A program made the position numbers and the translations under genes. A stretch of DNA of 64,000 bases from NCBI RefSeq assembly GCF_004514425.2, contig NZ_MYFN02000006.1, positions 1 through 64,000 on the forward strand. The letters are read 5' to 3'. This stretch comes from Shinella sumterensis. Its GTDB lineage: Bacteria; Pseudomonadota; Alphaproteobacteria; Rhizobiales; Rhizobiaceae. The notes below the pieces were generated by a model, which worked only from the letters and a program-made list of their open reading frames with translations, made no database searches and was not told the origin of the DNA. Position 1 is the stretch's first letter; every line of letters starts with the position of its first letter. Shown piece by piece: positions 30,854 to 42,919 of the stretch.

Positions 30854-31108
30854 TCAGGGCTTCTGATTGCCGCAGATCAGATGCTTGAGGCTGTTGTAGG
30901 ACGGTGTCCGATCCTTATTAACTCCCGAGCTGCATATTGGCTGACCTCTGCCACCGCACTGGCTGCATGTGTAGCGCCGGCCAATGGCTCGCTCGTTCGG
31001 GGGAAACTTCGTCAGGTCGAGATCGATCTTGCGATCGCAGGGGTCGCAGTAAACTGTGACCTCCATTCCAAGGGCGATCATGTCGGCCCAGGTGCCATTT
31101 CCCGGCAT
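30854..31108 (-). CDS. Small zinc-ribbon-like protein (84 aa)
   Basis: It reads MPGNGTWADMIALGMEVTVYCDPCDRKIDLDLTKFPPNERAIGRRYTCSQCGGRGQ..., with two CxxC pairs (CDPC and CSQC) 35 residues apart that would form one zinc ribbon. GGAGAAGCG precedes the chosen ATG at 31108; an upstream ATG at 31135 is possible. Similar small proteins are frequent in rhizobial genomes, and I know no function. It converges on the phage terminator and could be the last phage gene or the first host gene. Confidence 0.6.
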   Translation of the reverse strand: MPGNGTWADMIALGMEVTVYCDPCDRKIDLDLTKFPPNERAIGRRYTCSQCGGRGQPICSSGVNKDRTPSYNSLKHLICGNQKP

Positions 31109-31330
31109 ACCGCTTCTCCATCCGGAGGGCCGCATCCCTCGTTCTTCATGTGTTCACGTTTCGCCCGCGGGCTAGATGATGCTCTGCGAGAAAAGAGTCA
31201 ATGCCGCCGCGAGAACAATGCCGAAACTGCTTTTCGGAAATTGAAGAGGACGAATTTCGGAAATATCCCCTTGCGCCCTTTCTCAATTCGTTCTAAACGC
31301 CCGGCACCACTCGCTTTATAGCAAACGGAC

Positions 31331-31404
31331 GGCCTCGTGGCGGAGTGGTTACGCAGAGGACTGCAAATCCTTGCACCCCGGTTCGATTCCGGGCGAGGCC
31401 TCCA
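31331..31404 (+). tRNA. tRNA-Cys (GCA)
   Basis: Acceptor stem GGCCTCG/CGAGGCC is perfect, the anticodon loop CTGCAAA gives GCA, the T arm is CCCGG/CCGGG around TTCGATT, and CCA is encoded (31402-31404). It marks the return to host sequence at the right flank of the prophage and is a possible integration landmark. Confidence 0.95.
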
Positions 31405-31525
31405 CTCTCTTCCCTCAACATGAATCGATGTCGGATGGTCGCGCTGCGACCTATTTTGCCGAGGCGTCGGAACGTTTCCGCGACAGATGGATTTTCCTCG
31501 CGTCATTAGCCCGAAGGAGGAATCC

Positions 31526-32023
31526 ATGAAATCGCTGTCCGACATTTTCGAACATACGCTGCAGGACGTCTATTACGCGGAGAACGCCATCACCAAGGCT
31601 CTGCCGAAAGTGGCGAAGGCCGCCGGCAGTGCGGAGCTGCGCAAGGCTGCCGAAGAGCATCTTGCGGAGACAAAGGAGCAGATCAAGAAGCTGGAGCAGG
31701 TCTTCAAGTCGATCGGCAAGACGGCGTCCGGCGAAAAGTGCGACGCCATCGAAGGGCTGATCAAGGAAGCCGACGGCCTGATGAAGGAAGCCAAGGGCAC
31801 CGCTCTCGACGCCGGCCTGCTGGCCGCCTGTCAGGCTGTCGAGCACTACGAGATCGCGCGCTATGGCTCGTTGCGGGAGTGGGCGAAGGACCTCGGCCAT
31901 GACGAGGCCCACAAGATCCTGAGCGAAATCCTCGACCAGGAGAAGGCGACGAACAACAAGCTCACGAACCTTGCCGTCACCGCCATCAACAAGACGACCA
32001 CCAGGGCAAAGGCTGCCGCCTAG
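31526..32023 (+). CDS. YciE/YciF-type ferritin-like protein (DUF892)
   Basis: It encodes 165 residues. AAGGAGGAATCC precedes the ATG at 31526. The all-helical protein (LSDIFEHTLQDVYYAENAITKALPKVAKAAGSAELRKAAEEHLAETKEQIKKLEQVF...) has the paired helices with Glu and His residues of the DUF892 ferritin-like family (AENAI, EEHLAET, EHYEIARYGSL), which may bind two metals. Related proteins are induced in stress. It stands alone, ending at a long inverted repeat. Confidence 0.88.
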   Translation: MKSLSDIFEHTLQDVYYAENAITKALPKVAKAAGSAELRKAAEEHLAETKEQIKKLEQVFKSIGKTASGEKCDAIEGLIKEADGLMKEAKGTALDAGLLAACQAVEHYEIARYGSLREWAKDLGHDEAHKILSEILDQEKATNNKLTNLAVTAINKTTTRAKAAA

Positions 32024-32052
32024 CGGCAGAGCGCGTGATTGAGCTGACTTTC

Positions 32053-32084
32053 ATGAGGGGCACACCGCAGGGTGTGCCCCTCAT
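32053..32084. terminator. Bidirectional terminator between yciE-like and exbD
   Basis: A perfect 14-bp stem (32053-32066 with 32071-32084) encloses a GCAG loop. It separates two convergent genes, with short T runs on both sides, so it can stop transcription in either direction. Confidence 0.8.
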
Positions 32085-32088
32085 GCGT

Positions 32089-32517
32089 TTATTGCGCTGG
32101 GGCGCCTTCCAGGCCGACGAGGGCGATCTTGCCGTAGCCTGCGGCGCGCAGCAGGTTCATGACATCCATGACGCTGCCATAGTCGACGCTCTTGTCGGCG
32201 CGCAGCAGGATCCGGGTGTCCTTGTTGGCTTCGGTCACCGCATCGAGTTCGGGGCCGAAATTATCGCGCGCGATCTCGCCATTGCCGATGGAGACCCTGA
32301 GATCCTTCTTCAGCGTCATGAAGACCGGCTTGTCCTCGCGGGGCGTCGGCTGGGCGACGGAGGAGGGCAGGTCGACATTGATATCGACGGTGGCCAGCGG
32401 GGCCGCGACCATGAAGATGATGAGCAGAACGAGCATGACGTCGATGAACGGCGTCACGTTGATTTCGCTGTTCTCCTCGAGATCGTCGCCGCCGCCTTCC
32501 TTGATCTTGCTGGCCAT
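32089..32517 (-). CDS. exbD: ExbD, TonB-system proton channel subunit
   Basis: It encodes 142 residues from ATG 32517. [29 protein letters not shown] is the ExbD transmembrane segment with the essential Asp in 'PFID', preceded by a short cytoplasmic stretch. The periplasmic domain follows ([30 protein letters not shown]...[33 protein letters not shown]). With ExbB it turns proton flow into energy for TonB-dependent outer-membrane transport of iron chelates. It lies 4 bp after exbB; no tonB follows. Confidence 0.95.
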   Translation of the reverse strand: MASKIKEGGGDDLEENSEINVTPFIDVMLVLLIIFMVAAPLATVDINVDLPSSVAQPTPREDKPVFMTLKKDLRVSIGNGEIARDNFGPELDAVTEANKDTRILLRADKSVDYGSVMDVMNLLRAAGYGKIALVGLEGAPAQ

Positions 32518-32521
32518 GACG

Positions 32522-33499
<978 letters not shown>

Positions 33500-33616
33500 G
33501 GCGTATTCCTCTTGCATCTTCAAGTTCAAGAGCCCGGTGGGGCAGGGACACGGCGCTGGCGCCGTAAAACATGAGTGTCCAATACGACATTTACGGTGCG
33601 AGAGGCAATAATATGT

Positions 33617-33631
33617 TGACTCTATTGTTCA
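33617..33631 (-). promoter_or_regulatory. Possible RirA iron-responsive (IRO) box upstream of exbB
   Basis: TGA-CTCTATTGT-TCA fits the rhizobial IRO-box pattern TGA-N9-TCA, 118 bp upstream of the exbB start in an AT-rich part of the otherwise gene-free 33,500-33,812 stretch. ExbB genes are iron-repressed in rhizobia. The pattern is short, so a chance match is possible. Confidence 0.35.
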
Positions 33632-33812
33632 TGATAAAATGACGGCAATCCGGGCCTGGTAGGGCGTCATCGGCAAAGGGCGCGGTTTTTGCGCGCAATC
33701 GCCTTGCGCCACTGGACACCCGGCCCGAAAGCGCACTAAGAGAACTGCGATGCATCCGGCACGGGACCGGGCCTTTGCGCCGGTTCACGCCGTCTCACTT
33801 CAAGGGCTAGAG

Positions 33813-34466
33813 ATGATTGACTACAAAGCAGCGCGCACGAAGATGGTGGACAACCAGATCCGTACGACGGATGTGACGTCGCACGACGTGCTTGACGCCT
33901 TCCTGACCGTCGCGCGCGAGGAGTTCGTGCCCGCGGCCGCAAAGCCGCTCGCCTATATCGACAACGATATCCAGATTGCGCCCGGCCGCTACCTGATGGA
34001 GCCGTCGCCGCTCGCCAAGCTCATCCAGCTCGCCGAGATCGCGGCAAGCGACGTGGTGCTGGAAGTGGGCTGCGGCACGGGGTATGCCTCGGCCATCCTG
34101 TCACATCTGGGCAGCTCCGTCGTGGCTCTCGAAAGCAATGCGGACCTTGCTGCAACCGCGACCGAAACGCTCGCGCGCCTCGGCTACGACAATGTCGCTG
34201 TCGTTACCGGCGATCTCGAGGCCGGCTATGCGGCTGAAGCCCCCTATGACGTGATCTTCGTGCATGGTGCCGTCGAGTTCGTTCCCGACGCGCTTTTCAC
34301 GCAGCTGCGCGACGGCGGCCGCCTCGTCGTGGTGGAAGGCTACGGCAATGCCTCGCAGGCCCGCCTTTACATCAAGGAAGGCGGCCATGTTTCCGAGCGC
34401 TATGCCTTCAATACGGCGGTCAAGCCGCTGCCGGGCTTCCGCAAGGCCAAGGATTTCGTTTTCTGA
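33813..34466 (+). CDS. Protein-L-isoaspartate O-methyltransferase family protein
   Basis: It encodes 217 residues from ATG 33813. MVDNQIRTTDVTSHDVLDAFLTVAREEFVP is the typical opening, and VVLEVGCGTGYASAILSHLG is the SAM-binding motif I of the PCMT family, followed by the acidic 'ALESN' strand end. True PCMT repairs isoaspartyl residues, but many alphaproteobacterial members of this type are of uncertain activity. It is followed by a strong terminator. Confidence 0.88.
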   Translation: MIDYKAARTKMVDNQIRTTDVTSHDVLDAFLTVAREEFVPAAAKPLAYIDNDIQIAPGRYLMEPSPLAKLIQLAEIAASDVVLEVGCGTGYASAILSHLGSSVVALESNADLAATATETLARLGYDNVAVVTGDLEAGYAAEAPYDVIFVHGAVEFVPDALFTQLRDGGRLVVVEGYGNASQARLYIKEGGHVSERYAFNTAVKPLPGFRKAKDFVF

Positions 34467-34492
34467 CGAGATTTTGTCAGGAAGGATTCGAG

Positions 34493-34525
34493 GAGCCCGC
34501 AGCACCCGTTGCGGGCTCTTTCTTT
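34493..34525 (+). terminator. Rho-independent terminator after the PCMT-like gene
   Basis: GAGCCCGCA (34493-34501) pairs with TGCGGGCTC (34510-34518) around an 8-base loop and is followed by TTTCTTTT. It isolates the PCMT-like gene from popZ. Confidence 0.85.
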
Positions 34526-34704
34526 TGCCGGGCCGCAGGGCATTGCTCCGCCCGTGGCCTTGGCAGGGTAAACAAATCTGTGCATCACTGATGACACATG
34601 ATTCGCGGCGATTTAGTTCGTCTGCGAACTCGCCTAGGGTCTTCGGCAGGTCCGGCCCGCCACGTCTTGTACGCCGCGGCCGCCGCGAGAGAACGGGGAT
34701 AGAA

Positions 34705-35499
34705 ATGGCTCAGCCAAATGTAGCGCGTGAACCGTCCATGGATGAAATCTTGGCGTCCATCCGCAAGATCATCGAGAACAACGAGGCCCAGCCGGACCTT
34801 GCTCCCGATGCGCAGGACGACGGTTTCGACATCACCACGGAAAGCCATTCCGCGCTGCCGGACCATCCCGCCGTCCTCGAGCGGTTTAGGATGGAGGAGC
34901 CTCAGCCCGCTCCCGTCCAGCCGATCCGGCACAGCGAACCCGGGCAGGGCGCCCAGCCGGCGCTTTCGCTGGCGGATGTCGCCGCGCGCGTCCGTGCCGC
35001 ATCCGAGCGTCATGTCGCTGCCCATCGCGAACCGGCCGAAAGCGATCCGGTCGTCCCGTCGCCGGGTTCCCGCGAGGAGAGCCCGCTGGTCACGAGCCGT
35101 ATGTCGGCCGGCGCCGGCCGCTTCACGCCCGTTGAGGAACCCGTTGCCAGGATGGAGCCCGCTGCCGAAGAACCGGCACCGGCGCTGGTGTCCGAGCCTG
35201 AGCCCGCTCCTGTTCAGCCCGTTGACATACAGCCGGCCCGGCAGGAACAGGCCGCCACGGCCGAGGTCACCAGGGATATCGCGGCACTCGTGTCGCCCGC
35301 TGTCGGCGAACGTGTGGCGCTCTCCTTCGGTGCGCTGGCGCAGGCGGTCGATGCCGGCCCGCGCCGTTCCTTCGACGAGATCGCCGAGGACATGCTGCGT
35401 CCGATGTTGCAGGAATGGCTGGATGACAACCTGCCGACGCTGGTGGAGCGCCTCGTGCGCGAGGAAATCGAACGGGTGGCGCGCGGCTCGCGCCGCTGA
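34705..35499 (+). CDS. popZ: PopZ-like polar organising protein (DUF2497)
   Basis: It encodes 264 residues. The N-terminal REPSMDEILASIRKIIENNE is the conserved PopZ helix. A long Pro/Glu/Ala-rich low-complexity middle (about residues 50-175) is followed by the C-terminal oligomerisation helices (SFDEIAEDMLRPMLQEWLDDNLPTLVERLVREEIERVARG). PopZ forms polar condensates that anchor the chromosome origin and cell-cycle regulators in alphaproteobacteria. It sits upstream of valS, as usual in this group. Confidence 0.88.
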   Translation: MAQPNVAREPSMDEILASIRKIIENNEAQPDLAPDAQDDGFDITTESHSALPDHPAVLERFRMEEPQPAPVQPIRHSEPGQGAQPALSLADVAARVRAASERHVAAHREPAESDPVVPSPGSREESPLVTSRMSAGAGRFTPVEEPVARMEPAAEEPAPALVSEPEPAPVQPVDIQPARQEQAATAEVTRDIAALVSPAVGERVALSFGALAQAVDAGPRRSFDEIAEDMLRPMLQEWLDDNLPTLVERLVREEIERVARGSRR

Positions 35500-35532
35500 T
35501 CGCCCCCGTCTCTCCCGAAACAGGAACGATTT

Positions 35533-35566
35533 AAGCCGCGCCGGGCCCCCGGGGCGGCTTTTCTTC
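35533..35566 (+). terminator. Terminator between popZ and valS
   Basis: AAGCCGC (35533-35539) pairs with GCGGCTT (35554-35560), with a smaller GC hairpin inside, and TTCTTCT follows. It lies 33 bp after the popZ stop. Confidence 0.7.
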
Positions 35567-35637
35567 TGATATTGTTGACTTCATGCCGGCCATCCGGTTT
35601 ACAAACCACACCGATAAACAGCAGGCCACGCACCAAA

Positions 35638-38565
<2,928 letters not shown>

Positions 38566-38586
38566 TTCTCCATTGCCGACGTTGCG

Positions 38587-38622
38587 AAACCGCGCCGAAA
38601 CGTTTCGGCGCGGTTTTGTATT
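38587..38622 (+). terminator. valS terminator
   Basis: A 30-bp perfect palindrome (38587-38616, arms AAACCGCGCCGAAA and its complement) forms a very stable hairpin 21 bp after valS and is followed by TGTATTT. The remaining bases up to the next gene at 38912 hold no gene that I can see. Confidence 0.85.
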
Positions 38623-38911
38623 TGAGGACAGGGCACAAAAGCCGCGCTGTATCAAAAATGTGACATTGTGCTGTCCTCCGGAAATGGTCATCTCAATTTC
38701 AGGAATTATTAAGTGATTCTTGGAAAGATTTTCCGAAGGCTCGGCATAGTGAGGGGCTTCAGAAAAAACTTACGTAATTTCGCGACCTGCGCTGGAAAAC
38801 ACCGCGAAAAACTGGGGTTTGCCAAGTCGGATGTCGTCTTCGATAGTCTTCATGGACAGGCGTGTGCGAGGGGGCACTTTCCGCACGTCGCTATTCGCAG
38901 GGGAGGAGCGC

Positions 38912-40165
38912 ATGCGTAAGAAGAATTTCGGTCTCGGGGCCATGACAGCCGCCACGCTTTTGGCGGCCACATCGGCACAGGCGGGCGGCCTCGAACGGGG
39001 CGGTTACAATATCGACCTGCTGTTCGACCCGTCAGACTATGTCATCGATTCGTCCGTGACCTATGTCAACCCGCAGCGCAAGCTGAACAATGTGCGGGAT
39101 ACGAACCCGCTCGATGGGACGAATGCCGGTCGCCCGAGCGACGGCGTTCGCGCCACGGAAGGGTATTGGGTTCCCAGGGTCGGTTTCAAGGCCGGCATCG
39201 GCGAGGCGGTCGACTGCATGTTCGACTATTCGCAGCCGTGGGGTGCACACCTTAACCAGGGCCGAAACTGGGTCGGTGCGAACGAAAACATCGAGACCAA
39301 GATCAAGAGCAACAATTACGCTACGACATGCTCCTATTCTTTTGATGCCGGGCCGGGAAAATTCCGCATCATCGGCGGTGCATTCTATCAGGAAGTCTCG
39401 GGCTTTCAGGAGCGCCTTGCCGCAGAACTGCCGGCGTTTTTGCCGTTCAGCGGCGTAGGGCGATTGGATCTGAAGGGCGATGGCTGGGGCTGGCGTGTCG
39501 GCGCCGCCTACGAAATTGAAGAATACGCGTTGCGCACGAGTCTTGTCTACAACAGCGCGGTCGATCTCGATAACATCACCGGCACGCTTGATCTCAGGCA
39601 GCTTCCCGGTGGTTTGGGTGGGAACCCGCTTGCGGGCGGGCTCACCCCCGTTTTCGGGGCGGCGAGCATGCCGGACTCTCTGGAGTTCAAGTTCCAGACA
39701 GGCGTAGCACCTGGCTGGCTCGTATTCGGTGGTGTGAAATGGACGGACTGGAGCCAGTTGCAGAGCCTGTCGTTCTGCCCGCAATCGACACGCGCCATCG
39801 CTTGCACGTCGCGCGGTCCAACGGAAGCAACGTCTCTTGACCTCTTCTATCGGGATGGCTGGACCGTCTCGGGAGGTGTTGGCCATAAATTCAACGAGCA
39901 GTGGAGCGGTGCGCTCAGCCTGGCGTGGGATCGCGGCGTCTCCACCGGCTTGGGAACGCATACCGATACCTGGACGCTCGGCGCCGGCGTATCCTATACG
40001 CCGACCGAAAACATCGAGCTGCGTGTTTCCGGCGCCCTTGGCCTGCTGACCAGCGGCTCATCTGGGCCGATCGTACGCGATGGCCAGACCTTCGGCCGTG
40101 CCGCCTACGATTTCGACAATGACCTGGTTTCCGCCATTTCGACCTCCCTTAAGGTGAAGTTCTAA
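38912..40165 (+). CDS. FadL/OmpP1-family outer membrane protein
   Basis: It encodes 417 residues. GGGGAGGAGCGC precedes ATG 38912. A signal peptide (MRKKNFGLGAMTAATLLAATSAQA) is followed by GGLERGGYNIDLLFDPSDYVIDSSVTYVNP, the N-terminal hatch region of FadL-type channels, then many beta-strands ending in Phe (SAISTSLKVKF), the outer-membrane insertion signal. FadL proteins carry hydrophobic compounds such as fatty acids. The protein stands alone; substrate unknown. Confidence 0.85.
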   Translation: MRKKNFGLGAMTAATLLAATSAQAGGLERGGYNIDLLFDPSDYVIDSSVTYVNPQRKLNNVRDTNPLDGTNAGRPSDGVRATEGYWVPRVGFKAGIGEAVDCMFDYSQPWGAHLNQGRNWVGANENIETKIKSNNYATTCSYSFDAGPGKFRIIGGAFYQEVSGFQERLAAELPAFLPFSGVGRLDLKGDGWGWRVGAAYEIEEYALRTSLVYNSAVDLDNITGTLDLRQLPGGLGGNPLAGGLTPVFGAASMPDSLEFKFQTGVAPGWLVFGGVKWTDWSQLQSLSFCPQSTRAIACTSRGPTEATSLDLFYRDGWTVSGGVGHKFNEQWSGALSLAWDRGVSTGLGTHTDTWTLGAGVSYTPTENIELRVSGALGLLTSGSSGPIVRDGQTFGRAAYDFDNDLVSAISTSLKVKF

Positions 40166-40190
40166 TCTAACGGCAAGTCTTCAAGACGAA

Positions 40191-40219
40191 AGGCCCGGCG
40201 CATAGCGCCGGGCCTTTTT
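40191..40219 (+). terminator. Terminator after the FadL-like gene
   Basis: AGGCCCGGCGC (40191-40201) pairs with GCGCCGGGCCT (40205-40215) over a 3-base loop, followed by TTTT. It is the last clear host feature before the mobile island. Confidence 0.9.
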
Positions 40220-40290
40220 ACATTGCGAAGGTCTTTCTGAGCTAAAACAAGAACCGGGGCGTTTCCGCCCCTGTGCCGCGCCACTAGGTT

Positions 40291-40387
40291 TGTCATTTGA
40301 TGATGCTAATAAAACTGTGGAATCAACAGGCCTATTCTGCGCTCGCGCCACCGGGAATGTCATTGCGCCAAGCAATGTGTCATTGCA
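40291..40387 (+). repeat. Three TGTCATT repeats, possible Tn402/Tn5053-type transposon end
   Basis: TGTCATTTGA (40291), TGTCATTGCG (40358) and TGTCATTGCA (40378) share the TGTCATT start of Tn402/Tn5053-family terminal repeats, which also carry several internal transposase-binding copies. They lie 300-400 bp beyond tniB, on the side where the element should end. The stretch between 40,220 and 40,685 otherwise holds no gene I can support. No matching right end was found. Confidence 0.5.
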
Positions 40388-40685
40388 GGTAGGCGTAGCA
40401 TGACGGGAGCTACGGATCCCTGCGTTCAGTCGTATTCCTCTGGCCATATTCAAGTGTGCCAACTCGTGTGCCCGTGACGGCAGTAGTTGCGGGGATCTGA
40501 GAATCACCTCAGGTTGCGTAGTCGCAATCGGTATCGGGGGGATTTCGATCAATGGGCAGCAGGACATCGGGCCGTCTTACGGACTACAGTGGCGTGAAGA
40601 ATTCGAACGGCACCGGAGGCACCAGCGGAGTTGATCGCTGCGGGCAGTCCTTCGATTGTTCGCTGGAAGACGTAGCGCAGTGCGA

Positions 40686-41639
40686 CTACTTCACATTGCA
40701 TGGTACTGTCCCGCCTGTGGGAACCGAGTTCGCCATGCGCGCGTAGGCTTCGATCCAGTTCTCCGTGCAGACTTCGTCCTGTCCCATCTCGAGGGCGTCT
40801 TCGATCGCATAGTAGATGATCTGCATGATGATGCCAAAGCGGCTGCGCGCGCCGTGCATGAGCCGCTCGATGAACTCGTGGGGCTGATCGGGCGACATCC
40901 TCAGCCCCGCGCGATCCTCGACAAGAGTGTTCACGATCCACTCCACGTAAGCAGCATCTTCTTCGAACGTGGGATTTGTCACCACCAAGGGGTCCGTGCG
41001 CCGCTCCATTTGCTCTGCGGGATCCCGTTCGATCACGGCTTCAATTTCCGGCAACCCAACCAGAGCGAGGTGAACTGGCCATGATTTGTCCTGCAGCATA
41101 TTCTTCATTGAATTGGCCACAAAGGCAGGACCCTTGATCTTGGGTGCCTCCAAAACATGCTGGAACTCATCGATCACGAGGAGCCGAACGCCGTAGTTCA
41201 GTAGGCTTCGGCGGAGTTTGTTGTACACGGAAGCCCCCCGACCGATGACGGTGCTCTCGTACCCGAGGCGCTCCAGGATCTCTACCGCGAGGTCGGTCAT
41301 GGTGCATCCAGGTGGCGCGATCACGTAGAGGATCGGGCGCATCAGATTGCCGTAGCCGTCGTCATAGTCCTGGAGGGTGTCGAGCGACTTGAGCGCCTTC
41401 TCCACGATCGCGCTCTTGCCAGTGCCGGATTCGCCCATAATGATAAGGGCGTGGCCGGGCGCGCGCTCGTCTTGGATGCCACGCTCGAGGCGTCGGAGCT
41501 TCACCAGGAGTTCTTCGTCATTCTTCGTCTTGAAGTATGTGCTGCGAACGCTCGCCATGAGGTCGAAGATGCGCTGGTTATTGGAATCCAGCGTCTTCCT
41601 GCCATGGCTCCGTCCGCCGCCGCTGCTCAGCTCATCCAC
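40686..41639 (-). CDS. tniB: TniB, AAA+ transposition regulator
   Basis: It encodes 317 residues from GTG 41639, full length for TniB/TnsC-type ATPases. Walker A is GESGTGKSA and Walker B LLVIDEFQHV; the SMKNML and LVGLPEIEAVI segments are typical sensor regions. It binds target DNA and activates the TniA transposase. A following 49-residue frame (MQCEVVALRYVFQ...) down to 40549 overlaps the stop but does not look like TniQ, so tniQ and the resolvase are missing. Confidence 0.88.
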   Translation of the reverse strand: MDELSSGGGRSHGRKTLDSNNQRIFDLMASVRSTYFKTKNDEELLVKLRRLERGIQDERAPGHALIIMGESGTGKSAIVEKALKSLDTLQDYDDGYGNLMRPILYVIAPPGCTMTDLAVEILERLGYESTVIGRGASVYNKLRRSLLNYGVRLLVIDEFQHVLEAPKIKGPAFVANSMKNMLQDKSWPVHLALVGLPEIEAVIERDPAEQMERRTDPLVVTNPTFEEDAAYVEWIVNTLVEDRAGLRMSPDQPHEFIERLMHGARSRFGIIMQIIYYAIEDALEMGQDEVCTENWIEAYARMANSVPTGGTVPCNVK

Positions 41640-41648
41640 GTGGGGTCC

Positions 41649-42134
41649 TCACTTCTCGTCTACTTTCCAGTCCGGATTGAACAGTCGCTTGCGCTGAGAT
41701 GGCTTTGCCTCGACGCGCCCGGCATCCTCGTCATTGGCGATCCTGCGTGGGCTTGGAGTTCGCCGTCGAGCAGACGGCGTCTCGCCGTCCTCCGCATTGG
41801 CCTCCTGCCGCGCTTTGGCGAAACGGTCAGGATCAAGGGGAGTCGAGATGCTGGGTCCCACCACATCCCTGGCGCTGTGGGGAACAGACGTGGGCGGCAG
41901 CTCGGGCGGGGTGTCGTCAAACTCTGCTGGAACATAGTCTCCCCAGTCCCGATTGGCGTTCGGCTGGAAGAGGACGTTCTTGAACAAGGTCCGGTTGGCA
42001 TCAAGGAGATCGGCTTCCGTGACCGCATGCGCGGCCACGTTATGCCTCTCCTCCGCAACCTTGATGTCGTGCTCAGTCTCCCTGAGGGCCCTTCGGATGA
42101 TGGCGAGATCGGCTTCACGACGAGTGAAATGCAA
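41649..42134 (-). pseudogene. C-terminal remnant of a TniA-like transposase
   Basis: The 161-residue frame starts abruptly (HFTRREADLAIIRRALRETEHDIKVAEERHNVAAHAVTEADLLDANRTLF) and ends in a basic low-complexity tail (SARRRTPSPRR...QRKRLFNPDWKVDEK). It lies just before tniB in the order and orientation of tniA, and resembles a TniA C-terminal region without any of the DDE catalytic core. The 5' three quarters appear to be lost at a junction near 42,135-42,195. Confidence 0.5.
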
Positions 42135-42195
42135 ACTGTTCTAACGGACAGCGAACTATAACAAGCTCACTGTTGCAGCAACTGACGCGTGGCAT

Positions 42196-42861
42196 ATGCA
42201 AACGGGGGCAGATGCGGCCTCCACCGCAGCGACGGAGTTCGAACGAATGACTGGTGACACGCGGTTTACGCAGGTCATCAACAATCCGGATGACACCGAT
42301 GCCTGGCGTGACGCACTCGTCAGCATTGCCTTTCCGGGAGTGGAATTCAGCGCTTCTACGGGAGCGCCATATCTACCACGCAACTTCGATCGGCTCATTA
42401 CAGCGGGTGGCGATTTCGGGTCAGCGGAGAAAGTATGCAATGTGATCTGGCTCAGGCCGAGTGGGGCGACATGGGGCCGAACGTTGAAGGTCGGCGAGAC
42501 CTTGGCGAGGATAGGCGACACGCTACGCAACGCTGGCAAAAAGGTCCGAACCACGCTAGCGATGCCGCGTTCCACGCACAAGTCTGTTCGACAGAGCCAC
42601 AAGCGACTCTTCGATCGTGGTGTCCTGCTGCCTCAGGGGCACTTGCCCGCGAACATGGAGATACTTATCGTAGGTGCCAAGGTAGCGTTTGTGAACGTCC
42701 ATCTGCCGGTGGGAACCCACTCGGTACCTATTGGCGGTATTGTCTCTAATTCGAAGCGGCTCGTCCGTGTAGTCGAGAAGCTTACACCGGGGCAGGCCGA
42801 CGGGTGGGAGCAACTATGGGATGCGCCCGCATCGAGCGCGAATTCCGCGGGGCCCGATTAG
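42196..42861 (+). CDS. Protein of unknown function in the island (221 aa), possibly partial
   Basis: The protein (FERMTGDTRFTQVINNPDDTDAWRDALVSIAFPGVEF...TTLAMPRSTHKSVRQSHKRLFDRGVLLPQGHLPANMEILIVGAKVAFVNVHLPVG) is divergent from the tniA remnant. The C-terminal half recalls the PLD-like sensor region at the ends of some TrmB/HTH regulators, but no HKD motif is present, and the similarity is weak. There is no ribosome-binding site at 42196, and the gene begins right beside a recombination junction, so the N-terminus may be missing. Confidence 0.4.
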   Translation: MQTGADAASTAATEFERMTGDTRFTQVINNPDDTDAWRDALVSIAFPGVEFSASTGAPYLPRNFDRLITAGGDFGSAEKVCNVIWLRPSGATWGRTLKVGETLARIGDTLRNAGKKVRTTLAMPRSTHKSVRQSHKRLFDRGVLLPQGHLPANMEILIVGAKVAFVNVHLPVGTHSVPIGGIVSNSKRLVRVVEKLTPGQADGWEQLWDAPASSANSAGPD

Positions 42862-42919
42862 GCTGTCGCCATTCAGAGACAAGCCGCACTCGCCCCCGGA
42901 AGGCCATATCCTTGTCCGA

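Noticed and set aside
31331-31404. tRNA-Cys as the proven prophage attachment site
   Set aside because: The left end of the prophage is outside the window, so no duplicated core can be seen; the phage also lies on the 5' side of the tRNA, which is less usual.
40549-40698. 49-residue frame after tniB as TniQ
   Set aside because: It is much too short and shows no TniQ motif; it probably is non-coding sequence of the transposon end.
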